Source of the DNA: Stratiolaelaps scimitus
Lineage: Eukaryota > Arthropoda > Arachnida > Mesostigmata > Laelapidae
NCBI GenBank assembly: GCA_019614645.1
Contig: JABWDB010000006.1
Coordinates: forward strand, 4,402,001-4,466,000
Direction: 5' to 3'
Length of the DNA: 64,000 bases
This document shows positions 10,994 to 25,600 of the stretch, piece after piece. A program made the position numbers and the translations under genes. The stretch's first letter is position 1, and each line of letters opens with the position of its first letter. The notes under the pieces were generated by a model that did no database searches, was not told the origin of the DNA, and worked only from the letters and a program-made list of their open reading frames with translations.

Positions 10994-13363
10994 CAACAGT
11001 CGCCGGCTCAGCTAAACGCTGAGTGCTAGACAGATTGTCAGCGGGTTGAGTGAGTGGTGCCCAGCGAAGTCAACGCTTTTCTCACTGACACTCAGTCAGT
11101 TCGTCAGTTAGCAACGTTCGTGATCCGGCCATTTGTCGTTTGTTGGAGACACGACGTGAGGAGCACGCGGACGTCGATGTCCGCCACGATGTGGAATCGC
11201 CTACGTGCACAGCTAGCGGTCACAGCCGCTAACGATACGAAGCAGCTCTTCAGGGGGTAGCGATTCCGATGACGATCATGGTGGTGGTGGTGGTGATGCT
11301 GATGTCAATGATGATAACTGTGATGAGGTATCGACGGTACGTGGCGAAGGGTAAAACAAAAATACGGGATAAGTGACGTCTTGCCGTGCGCCGAACATGA
11401 CGAGGACGAGTCCAACAGGAGCTGGTGGGCGCAGCCGAGAGAACTGGAGATTCTGTCTGGCCAACGAATCAAAGGGCTACATAAAGTAAAACATGAGTGC
11501 ACGTGTGTGAAGATGGCGCTCGAAGAACGGCTGTTCTCGCTAGCTGGCTATTCTAGCATCGCTCTATATTTTTTTTCTCGATATCTATCAACGCTAGTGA
11601 CAATGATGACAATGGCCCGGGGGAAGAATGGGAACGCTTTGGCGCCACAGGTTGATCTCATCGGCTGAATCGGTCGAATCGAGGCGAGGAGCACTGACGG
11701 TGATCAATATCTTGGTGGTCTCATAATGCTTCACATCGACAGCCATTTGATCGCGTGCGTCGCGTTCGATCAGCTTGATCCGGCGTGGAGAGGCAGACGA
11801 TGATGATGTCGAATGCAAGTAGCTAACCACGGTGAAGTGCTGAACACCCGGTGATACTGGTGGCGGTAGTTGCGGTAACGTCGACAGCAGCAGATGTATT
11901 ATGGTAAAATGATCGGTGAGCCGCTGGCTGTTGGCGTTCGACGCTTGCTTCATTTTTACTATTGATTATCGTTGTCAGGTGGCAACGACTGCCTTTCAAA
12001 GTGGCATTGTGGTGAACAGATAATGTACGAGAAACCTATCATCAGTCGAGTTGTTCTGCCCGCAGCAATGGGGCCGGCCATTGTAAGAGTACTCGAAGTT
12101 TGCCGGAGTTCATTGCTACGTTTATATTCACGTTCTACATGGAATATATTCATATAATAAGATATAGAAATCCATGATATTTCGGCCAGCGCTGCCAAGT
12201 CAAGGTTACATTTGTACATGTGACGGGAGATCTCTCTAAAAGAGGCGATTCGATGTGAGCATTGACGACCCGCTGCTGCTGCTTGGCAGAGATGTTTGAT
12301 GAAGATGTTTGTTTTCTCCGTGAAACTTCCGAGTTCGCATTTGTTTAGGTAATACATCATGAAATGTATAATGTACGCATATATTCACGCTATATGCGAA
12401 AGTATCAAACAGTTATCCAATTTCAATGTTTGTCTAAATAGATTGTAATTACGGCCAGAGTGTGAAATATATGAAATTAATCCATTTCTATATTTTTCCC
12501 CTCATCACTCAGTGGGTCATCTACGATCAGCAGGCGAATCTGCCAATGGAAGAGGTGCGCTGAGGTCGTATGCTGAAGTCAAACCTTTGACCGCGTCACA
12601 GTGAGGGATTTCGAATCAATACTCACATGTAAGGGATACAGCGGCAGCAACAGATTCTGATGACAACTACACCGCCCGATCGTCCATTCAGCAGAGAGTG
12701 CAAAAGGAAATGGTCTAGATCCACCCATGATCCGGCAGCGGCGAGCGATCAGAGGTGCTCATAACATGAGCATTATGATTTATGATGATCATGCCATTCG
12801 TTGCTATTGCGTTTGCTTCAGCTAAGATACTGAGATACTATAAATAGATTCCCGGGCACTATTATTTCCTATTGAATTTCTGCAGTTCTCACGGCATCTC
12901 GCGTCTCCGTGCGCTACCGGCCATTGCGTCTGTGAGCTTGTTTGCGAGGTCACCCTTCGCCTGTGGGGCCTGTGATATCGTGGCTCGGCATAATTCAATC
13001 GTCGGCGTTCAAACAATGCACCACTCAACGTGGTGCACTCGTTCTGACAACCTGAACGCGGCCGTCTCCCTACGAGAGAGAGACCATTGCTTGGTTCGCC
13101 TTGTCGCTGCGCTCCCTCGCCGCCGTCGGCCAACGAGCGAGCAACCGAGCAAGCGACAAGTTCTATTAGCCACGCACCATCAACGACGACGCCATTTCGG
13201 CTGCGTGGGTTTCCAGCGACTTGTGAATCATCACCGCAGCAGCGTGTTGTCGTCACCGGCCCAATCTTCCCCTGAACAAGAGCGGCAGTTACAGCGGCGT
13301 TTAGCAACTGTACTGTTCTGCCTGTCCAGCAGGTGAGAATCGGTTCTCAGCAGTCGCACCCCC

Positions 13364-13385
13364 ATATATATATATATATATATAT
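13364..13385. repeat. (AT)n microsatellite
   Basis: A perfect alternating AT tract of about 22 bp following a CCCC stretch. Confidence 0.95.
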
Positions 13386-15080
13386 GGCGAAATATAGGGA
13401 GGTGGAGGGTCTTGGGTATCATCATTATGAAATTGTGTGGATATGATAGATAGACCGATGGATAGATGGAATAAGACGGAAGAAGGCGGTTGAGGTAGAG
13501 GAACAGCAGAGTAGAGGAACAGGGGGAATAGTTGAAAACAAAAATGACGATATGCGCTCCCGCCTCTGGCGGCTCGCTTTTTTCCACAGCATCGCGTCGG
13601 TTATGGCTAGCCGCAACATTGACGGCACGCAAACATGCAGAACGCACGCAGCTCATGTTGCAGGGCGGTGGGTGGAGGTGGTGAGGCAAAACGCAAAACA
13701 AAATAGCCCGAGTGGCTAACAACAACGACGAGAAGGATGATCGCTCGGAGCGTTCTGCCTTCGTGGATTTGGTCAAATGTATCCAAGCGAATCTTTCGTA
13801 TGAAACAATGACACTCATCGTCAAATCTAAATGGAATGGATATCACCATCATCGTCGTCACTGTTATCAAGCATCAACAACAACAAGAACAACAACAGCA
13901 GTTGCCTTGCGTTAGCGTGTGGATGAGATTATCACCGGTAGACTGTGGATTTGTACGTTGTGGCCATTACAGAATGTAAATTGATCAGTACAGTCATAAC
14001 ACAGTGAATTGTGTGATCAGTTCGTGCAATTAAGATTGCAGTGAAGACATCTCTAATCAGATTGTGAGGCGGCCATTTCGAAGATGGATCTTTACATTTC
14101 TCTTGACTACTGAGGCTGTTGCTGATCTTGTGGGAATCTCGGGGACGTGCGAAAATTTTGGACACAGATTACTTATGTAGGGCCTGGCTGCTATTCCAAG
14201 CACTCATCACTCTCACTAATTAGCCCGTCATGTTAAAATGTCTATACAATATTTGCGAGTTATTTGTCGATTTCAGCTGTTGTTTTTGGTAATCTCACTT
14301 TGGCTTTTACACACTTTGGCTACTGCACTCGAAATTGGATATTCGATGTTAGTGAGACGTTTCGGCTGCTGAAATTGCTACAAATATAAGAACGACCCAT
14401 CTTAGAATCCGAATGCTTCATGAAGGCCTCCATGTGCCACGTCGAGTTAACTGTTGCACTGAACTCTGTCATTTTCATTTAAGAGCCCAATTATCAACGT
14501 ATCCATGTATGCTTTGTACGATATTCTCGTCGAAACGAACGAAACTATCATAAAATTCGAGGGGTGAGCAATCCGAGACGTGTTCAAAGTTTGATCGTGC
14601 ACGGACCATATATGAATATGAGAGAACCCAATAGATCGATTTGAAACATTTTTCCACTCAATGCATTTCTACTACATTTGCAGGTGGGCAGGCAATAGAT
14701 GTCCTGCGACACATGGAAATCATCTCGAAACAACGAGTGAAGGCCACGCTGATTCTATTTATAGGCGATCGTTGTTACTGAAAATCTGATCATGGTCATC
14801 ACCGCATCGATTTAGGAACACCCGCATAGAAATCGATATCCGCTTGGGCTTCCTTGGAAGTTTCAAAGGGGAGATAATCTGCCCCAGCAGATGCCTTAAC
14901 ATGAGCGCTGCTCTTCCGAAATGCAAATGCGCAACTCTCTGAACGAAAATAAACGCATTTCGACCGACACCGCGTACCTCGATTTCGCCCAACGCAATCA
15001 TATGTATATCGCTCGAAGGGAAATCTCACAATAATCTTTCCTAACACCCAGCTTATTGAACTTGATAGAATAAATTGCAG

Positions 15081-15546
15081 TTAGCGTGATTTGTATTCTG
15101 CGAGAATAAACCGCACAGATACGGTATGGAACCCACATGGCGCCCTTTGGTCACTCGAAGAGGAAACATGCCTGGGAGAGATCCCTGACGCGTTACTGAG
15201 ACACATATACGTCCAGCGCTGAAGCGTAGAGGGATTCTTGTCTGCGCCGGTTGAAATCCAAAGGCGTTTTTCGTGAAGGCATGTTGCAAAAATCACTCTG
15301 TGATTACATTATGTCTTGACTACCCGTCCCTTGGTGCACGTCAGAGAGCAACTGAAACCTGACAATTGCATTGTATACATAATGTGTTATGTGTTCAGGG
15401 ACGATGGGGCGGCCTCGGCGCATGCTACAAGCAATTAGCAAATAACACACGGCCTCAATGAGACGATTTTCACGTGGCTCGATTACAAATGAGACCATGC
15501 CGTTGTCGCCGGCCAACGGAATCCGTTTGATGGGAACGCTGTGTTG
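15081..15546 (-). CDS. Possible unrecognised exon pair with tiny intron
   Basis: On the minus strand, 15359-15546 is open behind TTAGTACAG and encodes about 62 residues, including SVPIKRIPLAGDNGMVSF and HITHYVYNAIV. It ends at AG|GTTTCAG. After only 61 bases, ATCACAG at 15298-15300 could be the acceptor for a second open stretch, which keeps frame down to a TAA at 15081. The peptides are not low-complexity, and the phase (two bases plus one) agrees. I recognise no domain. A second frame is also open over the downstream part, which weakens the model. This may be an exon pair, a decayed element or chance. Confidence 0.25.
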
Positions 15547-18394
15547 CTGTACTAACATTGAATATTTGCGCTACATGCATAAGTTAATATCTCATCATCT
15601 CTCTTTAGCAAACATTGTTAGAGACGTTCGGAGTTTCCCCAAAAAGGACCAGCATTGATTCGAATCCTCATGTGGTGTCTATTAGATTAAAAGGCGGGCT
15701 TGACCTACGTGTAAAAACGAGAATAGATCTTGTACCTGTGAGCCTATTTCCGGAGGTCGCTGGTCGGAATCACACCACCCCAAATGGCAAATCGCTACTG
15801 TTCGTCCCCGATGACAGGAAAGAAACCAATCCAAATTCTAACACCCTCGTAGACTATAGTACAGCTCAAAATCTCATCCCTCAGCCAAACAACCCGTGCG
15901 AATTTCAGCCAAAAAGAAAAAAACAATCACGTGATGACGCAACTAACTAATTAGCTAATAAAGCGAACGAAACTAACTCGTTACGAAATAATCGCTTTCC
16001 TTTCACCGTTTTCTACGTTTTCACCGGATGATTTTTTTCCCATGTCGGGCCCGAACCTTTTCATTTGTGCTTTTACTTCATATTCAATCTGAATAAAATG
16101 CACATAGCGCCAATTGACACCAATTTATTTTTCGCTTATTTATTCTCCATATGCTAATCAACTGTCCCTTCCTTCCCATCGATGGTTCGCTGCAATTTTC
16201 GCCTGCGATTTTCTTGTTGTCGCTCGCCCCGTCGAAGGGGCCGGCTCGCCGACGTGAGAAGATACCCCCTCCAGAACCTTCCCCTAGCCTCTATAGCTGT
16301 TGGCAAATTGTCATTGTCACCACATCGGTGTCCGTCATTCCGAGGGAGGACGGCAGAATCAAGAACAGAAAGCAAGGCAGGTCTAGAAGGGCTGCGTTTC
16401 TTCTGTCGTTCATCGCTTTGCCCCTGGCTAACGCTGGTAGCATCGCTGCCACGGCCGACGCCAAACCCCAACCGAGCCGGCCCCTCCAGCTTCGGTCGCT
16501 CAGGTTTCTTCAGCGAGGCGGCTTCTGCCGACCAAAGACGTCTATGCTGTTGTCGTCTGGTGTCATTTGGCTACCACTCATGGTCACTCACTGCTTCTGC
16601 TGTCGAGCCGCTGCCGTCGAGCCACGCTAGTACATTTGCGTATTTGCGCCAGATGGATCATAATCATTATGGTTATTATAACTATTATTGTCAAATGACA
16701 GAGCTGCTCAACGGCTTTCAGACACACAGACGCGCACGCATAGATATTAGATACAGCCATCGTAGCTATGCAGCAGTAGTAGTACTACTGCCACCAGCAT
16801 ATGATAGTATGAACAGTTGCCGTGGCAGCGGCAGCTGTAGCCGAAGTCGTAGAAGTAGTGGCGCTGGTAGTTGCAGTAGGTGTAGGCGGTTTGTGTGCCG
16901 CCCGGTCTCTCTTTCTCTAGCGGGGTCGGGTCGCTCCGTGGTCATTAGCGATACGCTCGCCGGGCGCTTACATTCTCTCTCTCTCTCTCTGACTGACTCG
17001 CTCAACAACGACAACTGAGGCCAGTCGGGGTACCTTTCTTCTAATGACACATCAGAATGAGGAGCGCCGAGACGCAGTGAGTCACACCAGTGAGCTACCG
17101 GACAGATGAAGCTCGAATGAGGAAGGCTGTTCGGGCCCCGGGGCCGAGAAGGGTAAAAAAAAATAGAAACGGATGTAGTGGCGGGTTCCACATGCTCAGC
17201 TGTGTGTCTACGATGACAACGACGATGATGACGACACGGCGAAACGTCAAACAGCGTTGACCACCGTTGATGGTGGTGGTGCGTGACGACTGAAGAGCAG
17301 GGGGGGAAGCTGGGGAAATGAGAGGACAGCTGCCTTCAGAAGGTGTAGGCCCGTGGCAATGATTAGGCTGATCGGTAATGATGAGTAGACACGAGGTATT
17401 CTGCAATATACATAGAAGAGACTGTGTAACATAGTTGGACTGAACGGATGTAATTAAGAGTGTTGAGGACCTGATCTGTGCAATGGATCTGCGCTGGTTA
17501 CAAATATATATATATATATATATAAAGACATTATTAAGGTTCGATATGTTTTCATTTTATACGAACCTTTATACATTCAGCTTCGTCTTCACTTCTTTGA
17601 ACCTGGTAAACTGTCGTTCGCCTGTAATGGAACTCGATTAAGTTGTCAGTAAGCAAGTTAATATGCGTTATACATAGAGTTTCTAAGTTGTCACCGGTAC
17701 CTTGGTATGCTCAAGTCGCAGATCCAAGCCTCTGTCCACACATATGATATTCACATTGGACGCTTGGCTTCGTCAGTACATATCTTATATTTTGTTTAAC
17801 TGCTTAACAAAGTTAGCCGCAGATGTTCGTCCTCGGCATTATTTGCAAGGACGAACTGCGGGCCCGACATGACCGGATTTCGGAGGACCCAACCCGAACC
17901 ATGAGCATTTCTATAATTTCCGTCCGTCAGAATAATCATACGTGAACGAACAGGCATGCCTCATGAAGTGATGCTCACGCACCGCGTGCAATCGTTTCAC
18001 TGCGACCAGCGAGTCTGGTCGGGCCTGCGTCAGCCACCAGTATATTACAGGGTAAATTTGAAGCTATCAAAGAGCGAACCGTGTACGCCTTGAGGTATGA
18101 ATGCACGACAGCCCGGGACGGTGGAACCAGACGATGGAGTCATCTCCGGCTGTGGCGGTCGCTGCTGTCGTCGACAGCACATCATCGTCGTTCTTCATCT
18201 TCATTTTTATCTGGGACGTCATTATTAAGCTTGACGAAGAGGAGATTGAAGCGGCAGCTGAAGCAAGCCGAAGCTCGAACGATGAAAACTGCAAAAGGTA
18301 CCCACAAAGAAAGATGTAACTGAAAAACCCCGCTGACGGACGCCGCTGATGGCGCCGAAAATGTGGAACTGGGAGAGAAGGCAGAGGAAGGAAG

Positions 18395-18396
<2 letters not shown>

Positions 18397-18425
<29 letters not shown>
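18397..18425. repeat. (AT)n microsatellite
   Basis: A perfect alternating AT tract of about 29 bp. Confidence 0.95.
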
Positions 18426-18427
<2 letters not shown>

Positions 18428-21400
18428 CAGGCTGACATGTAGTCGTTGCTAAGTAAGATGGTGGCCATTATAACGGAGGGACGGGAGGAGGATAAGCGGT
18501 CATATGGACAAATGAGCGTATGGATGAATCGAAACGGATCCGGCGGCCGATTGAAGAACAACGGTACGACGGACGAAGAGGTGAGCTGGGCTGGGAACGA
18601 GACGAACGCCGAGGAACACGTGTAACTGGAAACTCACGGGAGAGGTGAACGAATCCTGGGCTCCCCCCGCCAACTGAAGAAACTGAACGAAGATGCTCGC
18701 CGGTCATCGCGTTGCTGGTCAGTGCCCGCCCCCCCGGCTGGCCGGCCGCGGTCGAATCCCTGAGGAGCGGCGAGGTCTCCTCGTTCTCATCTTCGTGCTC
18801 CTTAGTGGCGATGCGATGCGGAGGCAGCTAGCAACGATGGTCGGTGAACGCTGTGCGGCAACGTCGCGTCGCCGTTCAGCCGGGCGGAGGGGTTGGTGTT
18901 GCACAAACGCAGGCTCTTCGACAGTACATTTGTCTGCTATCCCCAGAATGGTTCTGCCTTCTCCAACCAAACAGCAGCAGCAGCAATAACAGCAGATCAA
19001 GCGGTCCGAGCCGAGAGAACGAGTCAACTCGACTTATACGCCTGGTTTCGTTGCGCGGCTGCCGCTACTACACATATAGGCCCGCTGCGACGGTCACCAC
19101 GAGCATCGGCACAGCGGCTGCTGGTGCAGCTATCACACACAACTACTACTACCACCACCACTACAACTTCATAAAACGATTCTTCTTTTCTCCCTATGGT
19201 CTCCCCTTACCTCTCCCTCTAGCATCATTATTCTTGCCTTCCAATGCCTTCCACCCAATGCCCAATGGTGATGAGCATGAGGCACAGCAGAGCATCACGT
19301 GAAGACGATCACCAGCAAGCGCGGCGGCGGCGGACACGGCAACACAGCTCACAGAACAGTGAGCAGGCGATGCTCGGCGGCTCTCGAGCACCAATATCTC
19401 TATCTGGCAGCAGCAGCAGCAGAAACGGCCGCGGGAATAGCGTCAGTGGGGCCGTCAGTAGCCGTGGCTGACGTCGATGTCGACGTGGATATGCTGATGT
19501 CGCCGTTCGCCGGCTTCGTCCGGAGCAGAATCTAGAAGAAACGAAGCCTCTATCTGCTTCGACCTCGGCGGTGGTGGTGGCTGATGCCAACATCGGCGGT
19601 ATGGCTATCATTTTGCCATTATCTCATCATGCATGTGTCGAGCGCGCGCAAGCACGCACCGGCGTCCTGCCGAGCCGATCTCACCGTGGGGATCATCATC
19701 TCCTCGACGATGATCAGCCGCATCCTCAGCATCAGACGCTAACAGTGTGTATTGTAACATGTTGACAATCAGCAACAACGAAGTATGCTGCCACAGCAGT
19801 GCCAACATATGCACCACACTATCTGTCCAGCCAGCAAGCAACTCGCACACAGACACAGATCTACGCACGTTGGAGGTCATCATGAAGCCACGCTGGCAGA
19901 GACAGAGACCAAACGATGGCAGGGATCTTCCATGTCGTTGTATTCTATATAGTAGTTCATGTCGTTGTGGTTGCTAGCGTCACCATCAAGATTCGTTTCT
20001 CTCTCCGGCTCGGCTCACTCCGTCCACTTCGTTTACTTCGATGCGGCTTGCTTCCTTTCTTCTTTCATCGCTTCCGACCGGGCGCCAGCCGGAGTGAGTG
20101 ACCAGCCGAGCCAATGGATGTATGTATATATATATATATGGATGGGACCTATGGGACAGAGATCTTGGCCATTCTCGCCACAGTCACTGGCCAGCCGCCG
20201 TGAACATCATCATAATCTACCCATCTCCCAGGGTATTCTTCTTTTTCATCAACAACATCAGCACGATCACTACAATCATCATCGCCAGCGTTCGCCGTCG
20301 ACTTTATCATTTTTCTCTTCAACTTCACCACCTTTATGTATCCTTCCAATATGGTCAATGAATCTGGACGCTGTGCGTCTACGCGCTCACTCGAACACCG
20401 ACGAAGGCAGGGAAGTGCGCTACAGAGCGAACAGCGCCAGGGTACCACCAGGGCCGTGGATGGTCATTCTCTTCCCTTTTCTAGTCACTGCATTTGCTCA
20501 CCCATTGTCCATTTTCCTTTACCACCACTTCATCCCCCCCATACCTCCCCCCCCCGCCTCTCCAGGCTCCTGTTGCACGCTCTGTTCGCCCGTTTGGCAA
20601 AACGATGTGAGCGTCACCCGTCCAACAGGGAAGAACAGAGACAAACTTTTAGCCGCCCCTGCCCAAGCTGAGATGACGACCACGCCGGGACCACGCCACA
20701 CATCTTTTCCTCCGGCGAACTTGTCGAGGAGCAGCAGCAGCAACAACGACGTCGACGATGGGGACGGCGACGACGTCAGCAACAGAGGAGCATCGGCAAC
20801 GGGGGATGGAGATTATGTGTGATCATGGCGTACCCGTTATGACCAGTCGTCCGCCGTGTCATCCCGGTACAATAATATATGAGAAAAAGAATCTGCACTA
20901 GTGCTTGTAGTTGTTGTGATAGTCGTAGTTGTAGTGTAGTAGTTGTAGTTGTCGTTGAAGTGGTAGCGAGAATCGCGGCGGTGGATGGAAAAGCATGATG
21001 AAGCACTTATGACTTGTTCGGGGTCCCGCCTTTGTCTTTTCAGTTTTCAGATCGAGACCCGCGCAGGCAGCTGACTGACTGGCTACCTCGAGTGTGATGG
21101 GCTAGCGCCATACATCGGCGCCTGCTCTTGCAGCGTTCGGCTGTTGGCGTACAATGGCGGATGACTTCGGATAACGCAAGTGATCGACGTTGTCGCCCCT
21201 TCCGAGTGATCGTCCTAGTCAGCCGATGAAGTAGTAGGTTTGAACGGGGGCTCTCTACCTATCTCGTTCTATACGCTCCTATAGTCATCCAGTGCTGTAC
21301 CCAGAGAAGGGTCATCCACCTATTCTGTTTTGTCTCGATATTCCATGCGGGTTAAGTTGATCTTACGCCATCAATGGTTATTATGGGGTGTATTATCGGG

Positions 21401-22564
21401 AAATGTCGTTTTTCCTCTGTTGTCTTTGGATTTGAGTACAGACCCCTGCGTTCCGCGTAGTCAATATGCCTTCTATGGTTCTGACAAATAGTACGTGTGG
21501 ATAAGCAATGAGGTGCATTGAAAGCGTAGACCGGTAATGAAACGAGTTCCTACTCAGCGGTGGATGGCCATGAAAGGCACACGAGCCGGTGTTCTCGTGG
21601 TGGATAGCTGATTAATATATCAATACATAATACCAACAATACCCAGTGATAGATGAGAAGTGTATTAAAACTAAATACAATAAAAAACAAATTCACACCT
21701 TCAAGAACCTTGCGCCTCCCGTTCACATCCTCTCGGGGAATTGTTTTCTCTCAGACGACATTTGCTTTAAACGCGGAGATGCAAGATCACAGCGGGAATA
21801 AGCAGAATTCGCCATCATGAACTGTTCACCCTACCATATTCGCGGAGAAAATATATGCATGCCAAATGACATGGACCTTTACTGACTAACGAGGACCAGG
21901 CTACAACAGTATTATTATAAGAGGCTGTAGAGTCGAACGGAATAATCGATAGAGGAGTGACCTGACTCGCATCAGTTGAACTGAAGAAACACTCTTGCAA
22001 GTATTATCCGTTGACCAAGAACATACTGTCGGTAGAAGAAGTGAAGGAGTTTTTGAGAGTTCACGAGATTCTCGCTATTAATTTTTTGATCCTATCTCGT
22101 CAACTCGAGAACAGGTGTTCACCAAATGTACTGGCAAGTTGCAAAAAGTGTTAATTTTCCTGTATTTACAATGAAAGGGGTAACGCTTGCATCCAACTGC
22201 TTCAGAGAACCAGCACATTTGCACTTTTCTGAGATGCAACTTGTGACCATCCACCAGGAGATAAACGCTAAAAGGTAGCGTTTGCGGGCCACACGAGCGC
22301 TCCGTTTCAGCCTTCCCGTCACCGTATCTCACGACACAAAAAATGTCAAAACCTAGTTACCGGGTTATATAATACAGAGAATTGCAGTCATCCGGAAGGG
22401 ATTCGAGAATGCTGCTATTTTCTACACATTGATTCATATCTATCTCCTTCAGAGAAAACGAATCCCCAAGTGACTCTTAATGATGACGTTGGTGCGGGGA
22501 CTCACTAGAATCAGCGAGATCATACACATAAACAATAATCAACTAATGTAACTATTGTGCAAAC

Positions 22565-22571
<7 letters not shown>

Positions 22572-22603
<32 letters not shown>
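22572..22603. repeat. (AT)n microsatellite
   Basis: A perfect alternating AT tract of about 32 bp, preceded by a shorter imperfect one. It is among the longest AT tracts here. Confidence 0.95.
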
Positions 22604-22607
<4 letters not shown>

Positions 22608-25600
22608 GGGGAAGATAAGGGTGTGCTTTCAGTATTGTAGGACGCAAGCCTACCGTTTTGAAAAATATAGATTTGCTGCCAGGGAGAGGTAACCTTGCAC
22701 TTCAAGAGGCATTTCGTTTTAACTTCAATCGACCTGTTTTCATAATTAGGAGTATTCTGTTTCCAGTTGTAAATTTAAGACATATGCTATTATGAGCCTA
22801 TTTTTTTTCTCCCTACCTCTAAGGCACAAATGGTAAGAGTTTTAATGCGTTTAAGGCTGTATTTGCTTTATTTTAGACAGAGATGTCTTCGTCGATATTG
22901 TGTTATTATACATATGCTCTAAACTGATGGAGACGGTAAATCGTTAACTACTTGAAGTGGCTTTTTTCTGAACAATCATTCTTAGTTGAGACATTGCCTT
23001 GAGGAGTAGACTCCTGAAGACAATGACGACCGAATCGAGATAATAACCTAAAAACGTGAATTATTGATTTATGAAAATGAAATATATTCCGACACTTTTT
23101 GATAATTGTATCATACCCATGATTTACGCAATCACTTTAGGGGCTAGGTATCGAAAAAATCAAACAACCTATTATGATTTTTTGGTTTTATAGCTAAATG
23201 AAAACCTTACCGACCAGATCAATTCGAAGGGAAACTAATGTGAATAACTACCTCCAAATCCGAACATCCGTTAGGAAACTGGTTCAATTTCTAAATACAA
23301 TTCTCATGGATAATCGTTATATTTTCCCACTTGAAAGGGAGCTGCGCAATTGTCATTACAATTATTAAGAGCACAATGCGTTTTTAAGTCTCTCTCTCTC
23401 CATTCCTTCCTCTCTCTCTCCCTATCACCCTTTCTTAATCACTTTCCTTAGATAGGCATTCGAAATTACAGCGTGACCGCAACAACTCTCGTCTAATACT
23501 GGTCCGACGGAGGTTGCCGGCGCCGCTGCCGCCGCCGCGTCCTCCTCCACTGGCCCCACTGTTAAGGAACGAACTAACTTGCAAGCAAAGGTGCATCGTC
23601 CGCCCCAGCATGCTTCAAGCTCTCAAGCAGTTTAAGTCGTCTGCTTGAGAATGGCCATCTCAGCTCGTCCATTTTGGCCCGCGATGGCGTGCTGCTGCAT
23701 AGCGCCACATCAGCAGTGTCTTCCCTCCTTCATACTTTGCTTCCGTTCTCGCACCCCCAGAAGGAGCGAGCATGGGGACAAGCAAGCAAGCAAGCAGCAT
23801 TTCAAGCGTTTTCCCTGTGTCTGGAGCGCCTGCGTCCGAAGTCTGCGGAGCGCCTTGCATCGACCATTAGCAGGGGCAAGTCTGCTGGGAGACAGCGAGA
23901 GAGCGCGAGAGAGGGAGGAGAGAGGTTGTAAAACAATAAAGGAGCTCGCTCAACCCCCGCCACCCTAGCGACTACCCCTAACAACGGGCCTTCCGTCGCC
24001 GTTTGCAGGAACCGCCACAGACATCGACGCACGAGCCGTCCGGCCCCAGGCCGAGGGACAGGGACGACCAGAGGCGGCATCGGTTTCGAGGCTGCTGCCG
24101 ATGGCTGCGGCTGCGGCGGTAGTGCCGATGGTGGCGGTATCATAGAACGGGGGTCTAAGGGGTATTGGGGTCCGTCGAGCGGATAGCAGTAGTAGTAGTA
24201 GTTCAACCGGCTGCTTCGTGAGGTTCGTTTCCTTCGGTAGGCGTCTGCCCACCTGCCGCAGGCCGGCCACCCAATTCTTACCAGCAACGAGTTTCTGCGT
24301 CGCTGCCACCAGCAACTGCCTTAGATGTTCGCGAGCGCAGCAGACTGTTGATATACACGAGTTTTTCACCGGGCTGCCGAGCGGATATGGCCTGCCAGAT
24401 GTCGGAGTACGTGCCTCGTAGTGAAAACGCTAAAACGAAAAGACTATCGTACAATTCTGCCTTGAATTGTACCTACCACGAAGAGCTCCATACGTATATG
24501 TATAGAAATCGGTCAAATTTCAGATGACTTAACCGAGTCTAGACCAATATTCACTAACGACCAAAATCAACTCAAATTATTATAGGACGTCAGAGAGAAG
24601 GGCGGCGCAAGGGTGAATTTGTGTCAGTTTCTCTGCTTCGTACGAACAGACAAAGGAAGTCGTGGAATCGTTCGATGATGCTACCTGGCGAGTCCATAGC
24701 TTGCAGCGACGATATGTTTGATTTTGTAGAGGAAAAATAACAGGCAGATGTGAAATTAATGACATCCTTCTGTGTTTGATTGGCCTTCGCCCTCTCGCGG
24801 CTACATTTCCGGGGCGTGAGGCGTCTTATAGAACCACAACAGAAAAAATAAAAAAACAAACTAGAATTTCAGGAAGTGGAAAGACAACTTAGGTATTTAT
24901 AATCCGCCCTTCAGCGACACACTCATTATTATAGTTCCGTTATTTCCAGCTATTCAACTATCCCGAATTGCCTCTTTACGACTTACGAGGGTTAAGGTCG
25001 CTTTTTCTGTCCCAACATTTCTTGTTGCTATTATTTATATCTAATAGTTAACCATATAGAAATGTAGAATTTTACAATAATTTTTTTAAACATTATTTGT
25101 AATTATTATTGTATTATATTATACAATTGCAATCTTACAAAATATGGAAACTCTTGTTGATATGTTGTACTTTCATAATATAACTACATACATCTGAATC
25201 TTTTGCTGACTGAGCAACAAATACGTATTGAAACTGATTCGACTGTGGGCGCAAATTCGCCCTTGACCGAGATTCGTTATTACCTATACTGCCTGCAAAC
25301 TATATACCTATCAATTTGTACATATTATACATATATACATAGGACCATTGTAGAATGAGTAGTCGTTTGTCTTTGGTTGAGAGATATTGTACAAAAGGTT
25401 TATTTACATTGAAATCTCTTCATATTTCTTGCTCGCAGGTTAAGCGCGATCACACACCTCTCTTTCCCGCCCCGTCACTCATCCTCGGGTTACAGTTTCG
25501 ATAGGTTGTTATCTTTAATCTGTTTATCTCTCCATCTCTCTCCCTCGCCCTGTATCTCTCTTACAAGTTGCTTATCTCTCTCTCTCTCTCTCCCTTCTAT

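Larger units (their letters stand above)
8701..14758. other. GC-richer, repeat-dense noncoding region
   Basis: From about 8.7 kb the sequence becomes richer in GC, short tandem tracts and triplet runs. Long overlapping frames on both strands around 12.8-13.9 kb are low-complexity and mutually antisense, so I treat them as chance. A minus-strand frame at 11594-11953 begins at a true ATG in a good context (AAAATG) and encodes about 119 residues. It has no recognisable domain and is left unassigned. Confidence 0.45.

Noticed and set aside
16182..17018. 278-codon plus-strand frame
   Set aside because: It is Arg/Ser/Cys-rich, covers CT and triplet repeats, overlaps open frames on both strands and has no recognised motif.
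19959..20822. 287-codon plus-strand frame
   Set aside because: The composition is Ser/Pro/His-rich from simple repeats, it crosses an AT microsatellite, there is no domain, and other frames are also open.
22078..22332. Minus-strand 84-codon frame with mixed composition, including VDGHKLHL
   Set aside because: It looks somewhat protein-like, but no family, splice context or partner exon was found.
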